Part shown: one piece after another, positions 27,077 to 35,055 of the stretch
Numbering within the stretch: position 1 is the first letter of the stretch
Layout of the letters: every line of letters begins with the position of its first letter
Assembly: GCA_003130835.1 (NCBI GenBank)
Contig: QEXX01000089.1
Span: 1-36,448 of the forward strand
DNA length: 36,448 nucleotides
Reading direction: 5' to 3'
Origin: Anaerolineae bacterium
Lineage (GTDB): Bacteria; Chloroflexota; Anaerolineae; Anaerolineales; UBA4823
Position numbers and translations under genes: made by a program
Notes under the pieces: model-generated
Database searches by the model: none
Seen by the model: only the letters and a program-made list of their open reading frames with translations
Told to the model about the DNA's origin: nothing

Positions 27077-28108
27077 TTACGAAGACACTTGTAATACCTT
27101 AGCACCTTTAATTCTGCGATTCTTCAAGTCTAAAAGCGCTTGATTTGCCTGCTCAAAAGGATAGATTTGGAACTCAGGGCGAATATTCTCTTGGGCAACC
27201 CTTTCTAAGCACTCCAAGACGTCCTGGCGGGTTACATTGGCAACACTTTTTATTTCTTTTTCCATCCATAACTGAGATGGATAATCGAGCTGCGCCAAGA
27301 GGTGACGGTCAACGTCTTCTTTTCTGATCGCATTGATAACTAAACGGCCACCAGGAGAGAGATTCCGCAGAGCTTCTAGGATAGGTTTCCAAGCTGGTGT
27401 CGTGTCGATGATCGCATCCAGTGATTTAGGAGCAGTCTCATCAATCGCACCTGCCCAAACCGCTCCCAACTGCAGGGCAAATTCCCGTTCGGCTGGGCTG
27501 CGAGAGAAAACATAAATCTCACTGTCCGGAAACATTGCTTTGGTCATCATCAACACCAGATGGGCAGAAGCGCCAAAACCGGTCAAGCCTAATCGCATCC
27601 CATTTTTGAGCTGAGTCAACCGTAGAGAGCGATAGCCAATTGCCCCTGCACATAACAACGGAGCAGCTTGATAGGCACTTAAGGGTTTGGGTATCGCATA
27701 GGCAAAATCTTCATTGACGACCATATATTCCGCATACCCGCCGGCTGCATCACGCCCGGTTGCCTTAAACTCAGCACACAGGTTCTCCTCGCCTCGCAAG
27801 CAATAGACACACCGTCCACAAGCTTCGTAGATCCATGCCACACCAACACGATCACCGATTTGGAATTTGTTAGCTTGTTTTCCTTTTTCCACCACCTGTC
27901 CCACGACCTGATGTCCAGGGATGATCGGTAACTGAGGTGGTGCGGCTCTACCCTCGATTTCGTCAATCTCCGTATGACAGACTCCGCAGGCTTCGACTTT
28001 GAGCAAAAGCTGTTTGTCATCGGGTTGTGGAATTGGCAAATCAACCATTGCCAAAGGAAGTGAGCCATTCTCGATTTTGGCGATTCGTTCAATTAACCAA
28101 GCTTTCAT
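27077..28108 (-). CDS. Zinc-dependent alcohol dehydrogenase
   Basis: A 343-residue medium-chain dehydrogenase. Catalytic zinc ligands are in EACGVCHTE (Cys41) and PGHQVVG (His66, with Gln where many members have Glu). The four structural-zinc cysteines are at 97, 100, 103 and 111 (ACGRCVYC...C). The nucleotide-binding turn is LTGFGASAHL. I chose the ATG at 28108 because GGAGGAG lies just upstream; a GTG four codons earlier lies inside that site. It resembles a described subfamily of zinc-binding alcohol dehydrogenases of unproven substrate. It is the last gene of the maoC-pbp-GNAT-adh string, 40 bases after the GNAT gene. Confidence 0.92.
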   Translation of the reverse strand: MKAWLIERIAKIENGSLPLAMVDLPIPQPDDKQLLLKVEACGVCHTEIDEIEGRAAPPQLPIIPGHQVVGQVVEKGKQANKFQIGDRVGVAWIYEACGRCVYCLRGEENLCAEFKATGRDAAGGYAEYMVVNEDFAYAIPKPLSAYQAAPLLCAGAIGYRSLRLTQLKNGMRLGLTGFGASAHLVLMMTKAMFPDSEIYVFSRSPAEREFALQLGAVWAGAIDETAPKSLDAIIDTTPAWKPILEALRNLSPGGRLVINAIRKEDVDRHLLAQLDYPSQLWMEKEIKSVANVTRQDVLECLERVAQENIRPEFQIYPFEQANQALLDLKNRRIKGAKVLQVSS

Positions 28109-28148
28109 TCGCTCCTCCACAATTGTGAATGGTTCAAAGCATCAGTTT

Positions 28149-29267
28149 TTACAAGGTCCGCCAGTAATTTCGGTGCCGTTTATACCAGGTTACCCCAATT
28201 GCTTCCATATCAGACTTGCTAGCTAAGTTTTTTTCGTCTACTTGAACCACCTCAACATGCTCAAAAGGATACCGACGTATCGTCTTCTGTAATTCAAGAT
28301 AGAGGATGACATTCGCTCCCGAACCCCAATACTCGGGGAGTAGACCCGCTCCGTTGACATTCAACCATTTTGTCCTTCTCTTTTCCAAGAGCAACCAAAA
28401 CCACCCAAATGGCATCAGTTTGCCCTTTGCCTTCTGGAGCCCACGCGAAAGGTCGTGGTAGGAAAACAGGAACCCAATCACACTCTCACCTTTCATCACT
28501 ACTTTCACCAGAGGAGGATCAGCGATACTAATGATCGAGTGCGCAATCATCTCTAATTCTTTCTCGGTAGGGGGAACAAAACTATAGTTACTGGCAAAGG
28601 CTTCAGCGTGCACGCGTGCCACAATTGGAATCCACTGTTTCATCTCTTTTTTGGAAGTAAAATTCTTTACCCAAAACCCTCTTCTTGCCTGAACTTTCTC
28701 AGCTATACGAATTACCCTTTCGGGAAATTGGTGATCTGCTCGGACATAACCGGATAAATGATCGGTATCCTTCTCAAATCCTGCGGCTGTGATGAGGCGA
28801 TCATAGTAGGGATAATTATACGGCATTGATAAGGCTGGCAAGCGATCAAACCCTTCAACCAGCACTCCCCCTGCCTGAGAGCCTAATAATCCTTTCGGCC
28901 CAATCACCCTTTCCAATCCTCGTCGTTTTGCCCATTCAAAAATCGTCTCGAATAGAGCATTCGAAACTTGTTCATCCTCGATTGCATCAAAAAAACAGAA
29001 AATAGCGTCTTTCGTCTTGCGAAAATGATTATGCCGCCGATTTTCTTGCACACCAATCCGTCCAACGACTCTGTTCTGATCTAAAGCCAAGAAAAACTCT
29101 GCTTGAGAGTGCTCATAGAAAGGATGTCGCTGAGGATCAAGATTCTTTTGCATTTCATCCCAAAGTGGAGGCACCCAGTAGGGAGAAGAGCAGTACAACT
29201 CAAAGGGAAAAGCAATAAACCGTCTCACCCACTCGCGTTGGTTGAGATCGACTTTTATGATTTGCAT
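28149..29267 (-). CDS. Double-GNAT-like N-acyltransferase, unknown substrate
   Basis: A 372-residue protein of an uncharacterised acyl-CoA N-acyltransferase family (YghO-like). Conserved features are FIAFPFELYCSSPYWVPPL near the start, HPFYEHSQAEFFLAL (48-62), VVGRIGVQENRRHN, GFDRLPALSMPYNYPYYDRL and a second GNAT-like half (VVMKGESVIGFLFSYHDL). Members may modify lipids or amino compounds, but the reaction is not established. AAGGAG lies before the ATG. It sits 21 bases after the penicillin-binding protein gene and 40 bases before the dehydrogenase gene, so it is likely expressed with them. Confidence 0.8.
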   Translation of the reverse strand: MQIIKVDLNQREWVRRFIAFPFELYCSSPYWVPPLWDEMQKNLDPQRHPFYEHSQAEFFLALDQNRVVGRIGVQENRRHNHFRKTKDAIFCFFDAIEDEQVSNALFETIFEWAKRRGLERVIGPKGLLGSQAGGVLVEGFDRLPALSMPYNYPYYDRLITAAGFEKDTDHLSGYVRADHQFPERVIRIAEKVQARRGFWVKNFTSKKEMKQWIPIVARVHAEAFASNYSFVPPTEKELEMIAHSIISIADPPLVKVVMKGESVIGFLFSYHDLSRGLQKAKGKLMPFGWFWLLLEKRRTKWLNVNGAGLLPEYWGSGANVILYLELQKTIRRYPFEHVEVVQVDEKNLASKSDMEAIGVTWYKRHRNYWRTL

Positions 29268-29288
29268 AAGGTCTCCTTGGATTAAGGT

Positions 29289-29423
29289 TTATGGCGTAGG
29301 AGTCACGGTAGGAGTTTCGGTTTGGGTTGGCACAGGTGTACTGGTCGACGTTGGAGTAAAGGTTGGGGTAGGAATTAACGTTTCGGTTGGGGTGGGGGTC
29401 GAGGTAGGGGTTGGAGTTGGAAC
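29289..29423 (-). repeat. Low-complexity Thr/Pro-encoding repeat
   Basis: The last 135 bases of the penicillin-binding protein gene encode a tail dominated by TPT and TPTP units. On the + strand this gives GT/GG-rich sequence with an open frame of Val/Gly repeats, which is an artefact. Such tails are common on exported proteins of Chloroflexota. Confidence 0.8.
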
Positions 29424-32400
29424 TTGGAGAATCACTTGAATTTTCTTTTCTGCGTACGTATCTTTCTCGCTCTGAACGATCAAGCGCAAGGTAACCAAGC
29501 CGTTTGGCAATTCAGTCAGATCCCAACTAACAACTGGGTCATTCGGCTGAGCCGGAGTGTTGCTCCTTACAATTGTCGTCCACTCCTTCGGATCGGCGCC
29601 AATACCAAAATCCAATTGAAAGGATTTGAACCATTGTGTAGCGTCTGCCCAAAGATAGATATCGACAACGGAACGGGTAATCGTATCACCATCCTTTGGT
29701 GAAATAAATTCCAGCTTTGGACGTGGGTCATCGGCTTTACACTCCCGCTCCGGCACAAAGCGAATCTTTTTCTCAAACCCGTTCTGTTCAGCCCACCGTT
29801 TTCCATCAGGGTCTTTTTGAATCCATTGTTTTGCAAATGGATCGGTCACATTGAGCACAAATTCCTCTTTTGTAAATTCTGAGCAAACCGCAGAAGCTTT
29901 CAATCCAGTCCAGGTGTCAATGCTTGCCATTTGCCACAAATCCTCCTCTTTCGGGAGCGGCGGTTGATCGGCAGCAAAAATTTCTGTGGTTTGTTTGGGA
30001 CACCATTGGGAAGGTTCTGTTCCAGAAACAGCACAAATGACCTTATCAACAATGCCGGCTGGACGTACAAACGGTGTTACTTTACCGCCGGTTAATTTCG
30101 GCACCGCAGATTGCATAAACTCCGACCAAATCGGTGCCGCTCCACTGATGCCGCTCACATCGCTCATGGGCGTATAATCTGCGTTGCCCACCCAAACGCC
30201 TACGGCAAGGTCGGGTGTGTAGCCCAACGTCCAATTATCTCGAAAATCATTGGTCGTGCCGGTCTTTGCAGCCGCTGGAAACGGAAGATTGAGCGGCGAA
30301 TTTCGCCCAAACATCGCAGCGCGCGCTTCGTTGTCAGATAAGATCGAAGTGATCAGAAAGACATGCTCCGGACGTAACACTTGTTGAACCGGACCACGTG
30401 GTGCTTCGTACACCACATTTCCGTCATGATCCAAAATCTTGCTAATTGAAATCAAAGGCGTTTTTCGGCCCATATTGGCTAAGGTTGCGTAAACATGGGT
30501 CAATTCCAGCAAGGTAACTTCCCCTCCTCCTAGCGTAAGGGATAAACCATAATCTTCCCGATTTAGGGTTGTTATGCCCAACCGTCTCGCCATTGCCAAG
30601 AATCCATCCTCGCCCGGAAGAAGCGGATCATCATAGATGCCAACGAATTGCAACGCCTTAACCGCCGGCACATTATACGAATTCGCCAGCGCTACTCGCA
30701 CCGTGACCGGTCCATGAAACTTTTCATCGTAATTTATCGGCTTATAGGGTGGACGAGTATCCTCAGGCCGCCCGGAGGGTGGAAATTCCGAAGGAACATC
30801 CCAAATTAAAGTCGCCGGTGTCCAGCCCTTCTCAAAAGCAGCTAGATAGGTGATCGGCTTAATCGATGAACCCGGTTGACGAGGACTAATTGCCATGTTG
30901 ACCTGTCCGTCAATCGTTTCGTCTTCAAAATCAGCCGATCCAACCATAGCCAGGATTTCGCCGCTAGGTGGATGAATGGCGACTAAAGCCCCACTTTTTA
31001 CATTCTTATCCTTTAGCCGATCAACTTGTTCTTTGACGAAGCGCTCGGCCAACTGTTGCAATTCACTATCCAGCGTAGTGTAGACACTAAAGCCAGAGCG
31101 ATAGATGGTTTGTACATCATATTCTGTCTCAAGTTGCTGACGAATGTAATTCACCCAATGCGGATGCTTCATGGGAATATTTGGAGAAGGGAAGGAATAA
31201 TTGAGCATCTCCTCACGTGCCTTTGTTGCTGTAACCGGGTCAACACAGACGGGTTGCGGAGAATTGCTGACATAGATACACCCTTGTTCCTGACTTACCC
31301 GATACATTAAGACCAACACGTCGCTAAAGCGCTTCAGGGTCGCTTCGCGATTGGTATAAATGTCATAAATAGCCGGCGCTTGAGGTAATCCAGCCAAAAA
31401 TGCTGCTTGAGCTAAGGTTAATTTATCGGCACTGGTGCGAAAATACGTCTCAGCGGCAGCTTCAACACCATAAGCCAAGTTGCCATAATAGTTCTCGTTG
31501 AGATAAATCTCTAAAATCTCATCTTTCGAGTAGCGCCGTGTCAGCTCCGCAGCCAGAATCGCTTCCCGCACCTTTCGCTGGTAGGAACGATTGCTGCGTT
31601 CTTCGGGGCTAAAAAGCAAATTACGCGCTAATTGCTGCGTTATGGTTGATGCGCCTGAAACAGTATCACCACTGCTGAGGTTTTGATAAAAGGCGCGAAA
31701 AATTGCGAAAACATCATAGCCGGGGTGATTGTAATATTCCTTGTCTTCGGTAGCAATCGTAGCTGCCACTAGATAAGGAGAGATTTTCTCTAAGGGAACG
31801 TAGGTTCGTCGCCCTGCATTGGGATCCAAAATTTCATAAAGGACATTTCCATTTCGATCAAGGATACGAGTCGTTTCAAACTTTGAAGCCCGATCTCTAA
31901 GGTTTTCGATATCGGGTAATTCCTGCAGAATGCGGAAATATTGAACGAGCATGATAGAAAACAAACAAACAACTAGGATCGCACTTCCAAAAAGCGCTAA
32001 CACAAAGCTGCGCACCAAACAACCGCCAAGCAGACTCCAATCAAAGTTCCATCGTTTTTGGTTCGTTGGTTGCGAGACCTGGGTTGTTGTTGGAATAGAC
32101 GTTTTTCCCCCGCTGGTAGACTGCGCAAGAGAAGAAGTTCTAGGCTGTGAAGGCGCTTGACGCCCGCCAACTGACATCCGAGCTGCTTCAGGGGAAACTG
32201 GATGAACCCGTGTCACGTCCGCTGTGCCAACGCGCGGAGTCACTCGAGTGGCATCCGTGTCTGTTTCAGTAACCCGACGGGGCAAGGGCAGCCCAAATGT
32301 TCCAATGGCCGGCGCTGAATGGGGTGGTGTGCTACCTAGCTCAGGGGGCGGGGGTTCAGGAACAACTTCTTTGTCCTTTAAAGTTTCGTCAAGGTCAGGC

Positions 32401-32621
32401 TGGGGGATGGGTGCCGGTCTTTCGGGCTTGCCCTCCTCGTGCAACTCCTCAAACCACCCCCCCGTCTCATCAGGCTGACCGGTGGGATGGTGGCTAAGCT
32501 GACCCGTTGTTAAGTCTTGCGCCTCAATGTTTGGAGACGTCTCCTCATCTCCTTCTGAGATAATCCTCCGAAAGCGTTTGGCGGCATCCGTTTCAGAAGG
32601 AGTTTCGAACGACTCGCTCAT
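29289..32621 (-). CDS. Class A penicillin-binding protein (transglycosylase/transpeptidase)
   Basis: An 1110-residue bifunctional peptidoglycan synthase. A long Pro-rich cytosolic arm (1-195) precedes one membrane helix (about 203-227). The glycosyltransferase-51 domain (about 250-430) has ATIATEDKEYYNHPG with catalytic Glu292, and GASTITQQLARNL. The transpeptidase domain has the active-site Ser585-x-x-Lys588 (PGSSIKP), SYN (648-650) and KTG (786-788). A C-terminal Ig-like region (about 985-1065) ends in a 44-residue Thr/Pro tail (1067-1110). The long arm and tail make it much larger than typical PBP1a. It polymerises and cross-links glycan strands outside the membrane. It starts nine bases after the maoC stop. 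Confidence 0.95.
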   Translation of the reverse strand: MSESFETPSETDAAKRFRRIISEGDEETSPNIEAQDLTTGQLSHHPTGQPDETGGWFEELHEEGKPERPAPIPQPDLDETLKDKEVVPEPPPPELGSTPPHSAPAIGTFGLPLPRRVTETDTDATRVTPRVGTADVTRVHPVSPEAARMSVGGRQAPSQPRTSSLAQSTSGGKTSIPTTTQVSQPTNQKRWNFDWSLLGGCLVRSFVLALFGSAILVVCLFSIMLVQYFRILQELPDIENLRDRASKFETTRILDRNGNVLYEILDPNAGRRTYVPLEKISPYLVAATIATEDKEYYNHPGYDVFAIFRAFYQNLSSGDTVSGASTITQQLARNLLFSPEERSNRSYQRKVREAILAAELTRRYSKDEILEIYLNENYYGNLAYGVEAAAETYFRTSADKLTLAQAAFLAGLPQAPAIYDIYTNREATLKRFSDVLVLMYRVSQEQGCIYVSNSPQPVCVDPVTATKAREEMLNYSFPSPNIPMKHPHWVNYIRQQLETEYDVQTIYRSGFSVYTTLDSELQQLAERFVKEQVDRLKDKNVKSGALVAIHPPSGEILAMVGSADFEDETIDGQVNMAISPRQPGSSIKPITYLAAFEKGWTPATLIWDVPSEFPPSGRPEDTRPPYKPINYDEKFHGPVTVRVALANSYNVPAVKALQFVGIYDDPLLPGEDGFLAMARRLGITTLNREDYGLSLTLGGGEVTLLELTHVYATLANMGRKTPLISISKILDHDGNVVYEAPRGPVQQVLRPEHVFLITSILSDNEARAAMFGRNSPLNLPFPAAAKTGTTNDFRDNWTLGYTPDLAVGVWVGNADYTPMSDVSGISGAAPIWSEFMQSAVPKLTGGKVTPFVRPAGIVDKVICAVSGTEPSQWCPKQTTEIFAADQPPLPKEEDLWQMASIDTWTGLKASAVCSEFTKEEFVLNVTDPFAKQWIQKDPDGKRWAEQNGFEKKIRFVPERECKADDPRPKLEFISPKDGDTITRSVVDIYLWADATQWFKSFQLDFGIGADPKEWTTIVRSNTPAQPNDPVVSWDLTELPNGLVTLRLIVQSEKDTYAEKKIQVILQVPTPTPTSTPTPTETLIPTPTFTPTSTSTPVPTQTETPTVTPTP

Positions 32622-32630
32622 GCTAGCTCC

Positions 32631-33098
32631 TTAAGACTTCGGTTTTGAGGCAACCAACACAGACCATTTGCCTTTCATCACCGATTCCGATTGTTGGTTG
32701 AGCACAGTTACTTGGATAACGATCATCCCTCCGCCTAAACGAGGCAAGGCTTTGGTCTCAATCACTTCTAATTCGACTTTTAGGGTATCACCAATAAAAA
32801 CCGGCTTAGTAAACTTCCATTCTTCAATCTCACGAAATGCAAGAACAGTGCCTTCCAGGATACCAGTTCGCATCGCCAAACCACTGGCAATCGATAGACC
32901 TAAAAGCCCGTGAGCAATCCGTTGTCCATACGGGGTATTCTTTGAAAACTCCGCATCCGTATGAATTTGGTTATAGTCTCCGGATAATCCAGCAAAGGTC
33001 AGCACATCATGCTCAGTAACGGTTCTGCCAACGCTGGTGTAGGTTTGTCCAATGGCAAATTCTTCAAAATAACGGCCGCGAATGTCTATCTTGCTCAT
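32631..33098 (-). CDS. MaoC-like (R)-specific hydratase
   Basis: A 155-residue hot-dog-fold protein of the MaoC/(R)-enoyl-CoA-hydratase family. The hydratase-2 motif is SGDYNQIHTDAEFS with catalytic Asp41 and His46, followed by PYGQRIAHGLL. Members add water to enoyl-CoA or enoyl-ACP. AGGAG lies eight bases before the ATG at 33098; a GTG one codon earlier is also possible. It is the first gene of the - strand operon leading to the penicillin-binding protein, an unexpected pairing with no clear pathway link. Confidence 0.9.
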   Translation of the reverse strand: MSKIDIRGRYFEEFAIGQTYTSVGRTVTEHDVLTFAGLSGDYNQIHTDAEFSKNTPYGQRIAHGLLGLSIASGLAMRTGILEGTVLAFREIEEWKFTKPVFIGDTLKVELEVIETKALPRLGGGMIVIQVTVLNQQSESVMKGKWSVLVASKPKS

Positions 33099-33121
33099 CA
33101 CGTTTGCTCCTTATGGTACGT

Positions 33122-33130
33122 ATTCTAGCA
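33122..33130 (-). promoter_or_regulatory. Extended -10 promoter of the maoC-pbp operon
   Basis: On the - strand, TGCTAGAAT fits an extended -10 element and would give a start near 33115, with a leader of about 17 bases carrying the AGGAG site. No -35 box is clear. Confidence 0.45.
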
Positions 33131-33270
33131 CAACCCTTTCTTAATCTCCCTTTTTAGAACACACCAATTTTTAATTCGTTCCGCCTACCTCAAAGTATTG
33201 ATAAGAAACCAAACAAGCTTCCTAAAACCATCCTACCTATGGAATGTTCGTAAAAAGCTCCAATTTTCAT

Positions 33271-33300
33271 TCTACATAAGGTAAAATTAATTTGTATACT
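33271..33300 (+). promoter_or_regulatory. Promoter of the PII-like gene pair
   Basis: TCTACA (33271-33276), an 18-base spacer and TATACT (33295-33300), with a start expected near 33307 and an 18-base leader. The rest of the 33131-33270 gap shows nothing clear. Confidence 0.5.
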
Positions 33301-33324
33301 GCCTAAGGTTAGAAACAGCAACGG

Positions 33325-33666
33325 ATGAGTTCTCTAGAAGATCAAACTTTTCTCGCTATTGCCATCATCCAAAGTCAGGACGAACGAAAAACCTGCAACG
33401 GATTACAAAAAGCCGGTTTTACATTTGTTAGCATTGCTACCCATGGTGCATGGTTGGGCAGGCAAAATACCACTCTTTTCGTGCTCGTCTCAGAAACACA
33501 AATCGCGTCTTTCTTAGAGATCATGCACACTTATTGCCACGAACGCACAGAGTATATTGCTACACCCTTAGAAGGAACTCCTTTGCCAATCCCCATCTCA
33601 ACCCCCATCACGATTGGCGGAGCAACGGTATTTTTCATCCCGATTGAGTCTTACGAGGAGTACTAA
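33325..33666 (+). CDS. PII-like protein, DUF970/DarA (c-di-AMP receptor) family, divergent copy
   Basis: A 113-residue cytosolic protein with the PII-like ferredoxin fold of the DarA/PstA c-di-AMP receptors. It has the N-terminal strand (FLAIAIIQSQDE), the glycine loop as THGAWLGRQNTTLFVLV (family form TGGFLRxGNTT) and the conserved C-terminal IGGATVFFIPIESYEEY. The ligand-loop TGGFL has become HGAWL, so ligand binding may be changed. It lies three bases before a second, shorter homologue. DarA proteins are known to bind cyclic di-AMP; the downstream target is unknown, and here no cyclase gene is nearby. Confidence 0.8.
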   Translation: MSSLEDQTFLAIAIIQSQDERKTCNGLQKAGFTFVSIATHGAWLGRQNTTLFVLVSETQIASFLEIMHTYCHERTEYIATPLEGTPLPIPISTPITIGGATVFFIPIESYEEY

Positions 33667-33669
33667 CGC

Positions 33670-33936
33670 ATGAAACTCATCATCGCCATCATTCGAGATG
33701 TTGATAATGAAGCAGTCTGTCAATCTCTGGTCGGAGCAGATTTTCGCGTTACCCAAGTTGCTTCTACAGGGGGGTTTCTTCGCAAAGGTTCAACGACCTT
33801 GATGATCGGTCTTGAGGACGAACGGCTTCAAGAAGCCTTGAAAATCATACGCGAACATACCAGCCAGACTCAAGACCCCAACATGAAGCGCGCCACCATC
33901 TTTGTCCTCAATGTGGCTCAATTTACCCAGTTTTGA
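33670..33936 (+). CDS. PII-like protein, DUF970/DarA (c-di-AMP receptor) family, short copy
   Basis: An 88-residue homologue of the preceding gene. It starts MKLIIAIIRDVDNEAVCQSL and keeps the consensus STGGFLRKGSTTLMIGLED loop that contacts cyclic di-AMP in DarA. The region between the third strand and the C-terminus is about 20 residues shorter than in DarA, so the large T-loop-like insertion (B-loop) is reduced. It ends ATIFVLNVAQFTQF. The two genes are surely co-transcribed, and PII-like proteins are trimers, so hetero-trimers are conceivable. Its last 14 bases overlap the convergent AMMECR1 gene. Confidence 0.85.
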   Translation: MKLIIAIIRDVDNEAVCQSLVGADFRVTQVASTGGFLRKGSTTLMIGLEDERLQEALKIIREHTSQTQDPNMKRATIFVLNVAQFTQF

Positions 33937-34510
33937 GTATTTCCCCTTCACGAAATTCAATAACCTGATAAATCCAAACTTCTAAGATTTCCCTGCGCCA
34001 TAACTGAGGATTAACCCCCATCTTCAGGCAGAGATGATCCAAAAACTTTTCCGTGTCCGGGATTTTGTGCCATACCTGAGGTAAAAATGTTGCCCTCCGC
34101 CCACCCCAAGCCAAAACGACTCCATCTTCAAAGGGTTTCAAGAGCTTGGGGAGCTCCTGCGGGTTATTGTAGTTCAACCGTTCTGGTTTTGTTAATACCG
34201 AAATTTCTATCTCGATGAGGGGTAATTCTTCTTTGGATACGGGAGGAAATCGAAAATCATGAAAGGCTGCCGCAATGACATGTTCTTTGACATCCTCCAC
34301 CAAAGGTTGATAGGCTTCAAGCGTACCGACACAACCTCTTAATTCTCCTTTAATTGTCAAAGTTACAAACGTGGCGGCGGGTTGTTGCAGCAGCTCTGAA
34401 GGGGGAGGCAGAGTTTCCGATGAAAGAATGCCGAAACGTTCTTGTAAGGTGCGGCGCGCCAACTTTAATAAATACGCTTTATCGCTGTCGCTTAAAGAAT
34501 GGAGATCCAT
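33923..34510 (-). CDS. AMMECR1-domain protein
   Basis: A 195-residue protein of the AMMECR1 family (AmmeMemoRadiSam system protein A). The hallmark LRGCVG is at 57-62, followed by AAFHDFRFPPVSKEEL and the conserved ISVLTKPERL, and later LAWGGRRATFLPQVW. The biochemical role of the family is unsettled; members often sit next to a Memo-like and a radical-SAM gene, and neither is seen here. GAGGAGG lies five bases before the ATG at 34510, which decides the start over an upstream GTG. The 3' end overlaps the PII-like gene. Confidence 0.92.
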   Translation of the reverse strand: MDLHSLSDSDKAYLLKLARRTLQERFGILSSETLPPPSELLQQPAATFVTLTIKGELRGCVGTLEAYQPLVEDVKEHVIAAAFHDFRFPPVSKEELPLIEIEISVLTKPERLNYNNPQELPKLLKPFEDGVVLAWGGRRATFLPQVWHKIPDTEKFLDHLCLKMGVNPQLWRREILEVWIYQVIEFREGEILKTG

Positions 34511-34594
34511 AAACACCTCCTCATCTTTGATTAAACCATAGTCTTAAAGATTTTGCAGGTTAACTCACCAAAAGATTTACTTTGTCTTTAGACC

Positions 34595-34623
34595 TATTCA
34601 ATTTTCTCAGAATAAGATAAAAT
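34595..34623 (+). promoter_or_regulatory. Putative promoter of the rpsF operon
   Basis: TAAAAT (34618-34623) with a weak -35 TATTCA (34595-34600) at 17-base spacing. The start would be near 34630, at the beginning of a strong hairpin and the S6:S18 leader. Confidence 0.4.
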
Positions 34624-34629
34624 AGATGA

Positions 34630-34652
34630 AAGCCACGCGGAACGCGTGGCTT
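34630..34652 (+). promoter_or_regulatory. Leader hairpin upstream of the S6:S18 element
   Basis: AAGCCACGCG (34630-34639) and CGCGTGGCTT (34643-34652) form a perfect 10-base stem with a three-base GAA loop, at the predicted 5' end of the rpsF mRNA. It may protect the transcript end. No T-run follows, so it is not a terminator. Confidence 0.55.
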
Positions 34653-34653
34653 A

Positions 34654-34705
34654 CTTTCCGCCTTCGGCGTGCAAGACGTCCGAGGGCAATCCCGTGGAAA
34701 GGAGG
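34654..34705 (+). promoter_or_regulatory. S6:S18 ribosomal-protein leader (autoregulatory)
   Basis: CTTTCC (34654-34659) pairs with GGAAAG (34696-34701) to form P1. Inside, GCCTTCGGCGT (34660-34670) pairs with ACG-U-CCGAGGGC (34676-34687) around the loop GCAAG to form P2, with one bulged base. The one-sided bulge AATCCCGT (34688-34695) carries CCG, the trinucleotide that the known rpsF leader uses to imitate the S18 site of 16S rRNA. P1 covers the first bases of the AAAGGAGG ribosome binding site (34698-34705). Binding of the S6:S18 complex should therefore repress translation of the operon that encodes both proteins. Confidence 0.78.
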
Positions 34706-34710
34706 CCTTT

Positions 34711-34992
34711 ATGCGTAAATATGAATTAGTTTTTATTGCTCGACCGGATCTTGAGGAGAACGCGTTGGGCGAGGTGATTCAAAAAGTCTCCAACTGGATC
34801 ACCGAAAATAACGGAAACATTGAAAAGATCGATCAGTGGGGCAAACGCAAGTTGGCGTACCCAATTCGTAAACAAACCGAAGGTCACTATGTTCTGATGA
34901 ACTTGGCCTTGCCACCGGCGTTTGTTCCTGAACTTGAGCGCAATCTGCGCTATTTGGAACAGGTGATGCGCTTCTTGATTACCCAACAATAA
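34711..34992 (+). CDS. rpsF: 30S ribosomal protein S6
   Basis: A 93-residue ribosomal protein of the small-subunit platform that binds together with S18. It has the family start MRKYELVFIARPDL, a central DQWGKRKLAYPIRKQTEGHY and RNLRYLEQVMRFLI near the end. I chose the ATG at 34711 because AAAGGAGG lies five bases upstream; the upstream in-frame ATG lies inside the leader structure. It is the first gene of rpsF-ssb-rpsR. Confidence 0.97.
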   Translation: MRKYELVFIARPDLEENALGEVIQKVSNWITENNGNIEKIDQWGKRKLAYPIRKQTEGHYVLMNLALPPAFVPELERNLRYLEQVMRFLITQQ

Positions 34993-35055
34993 TTGCAAGC
35001 TTATCTCTGGATAAGCCAAGGAGTGGTTTGGCTGTTCCCTTCGGAGGAAAACGGT

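Noticed and set aside
29242-29439. A + strand open frame coding Val/Gly repeats
   Set aside because: It is the antisense of the Thr/Pro tail of the penicillin-binding protein; its regularity is a by-product of that repeat.
34669-34710. An upstream in-frame start that would extend rpsF by 14 codons
   Set aside because: It lies inside the S6:S18 leader, and the strong AAAGGAGG site points to the ATG at 34711.
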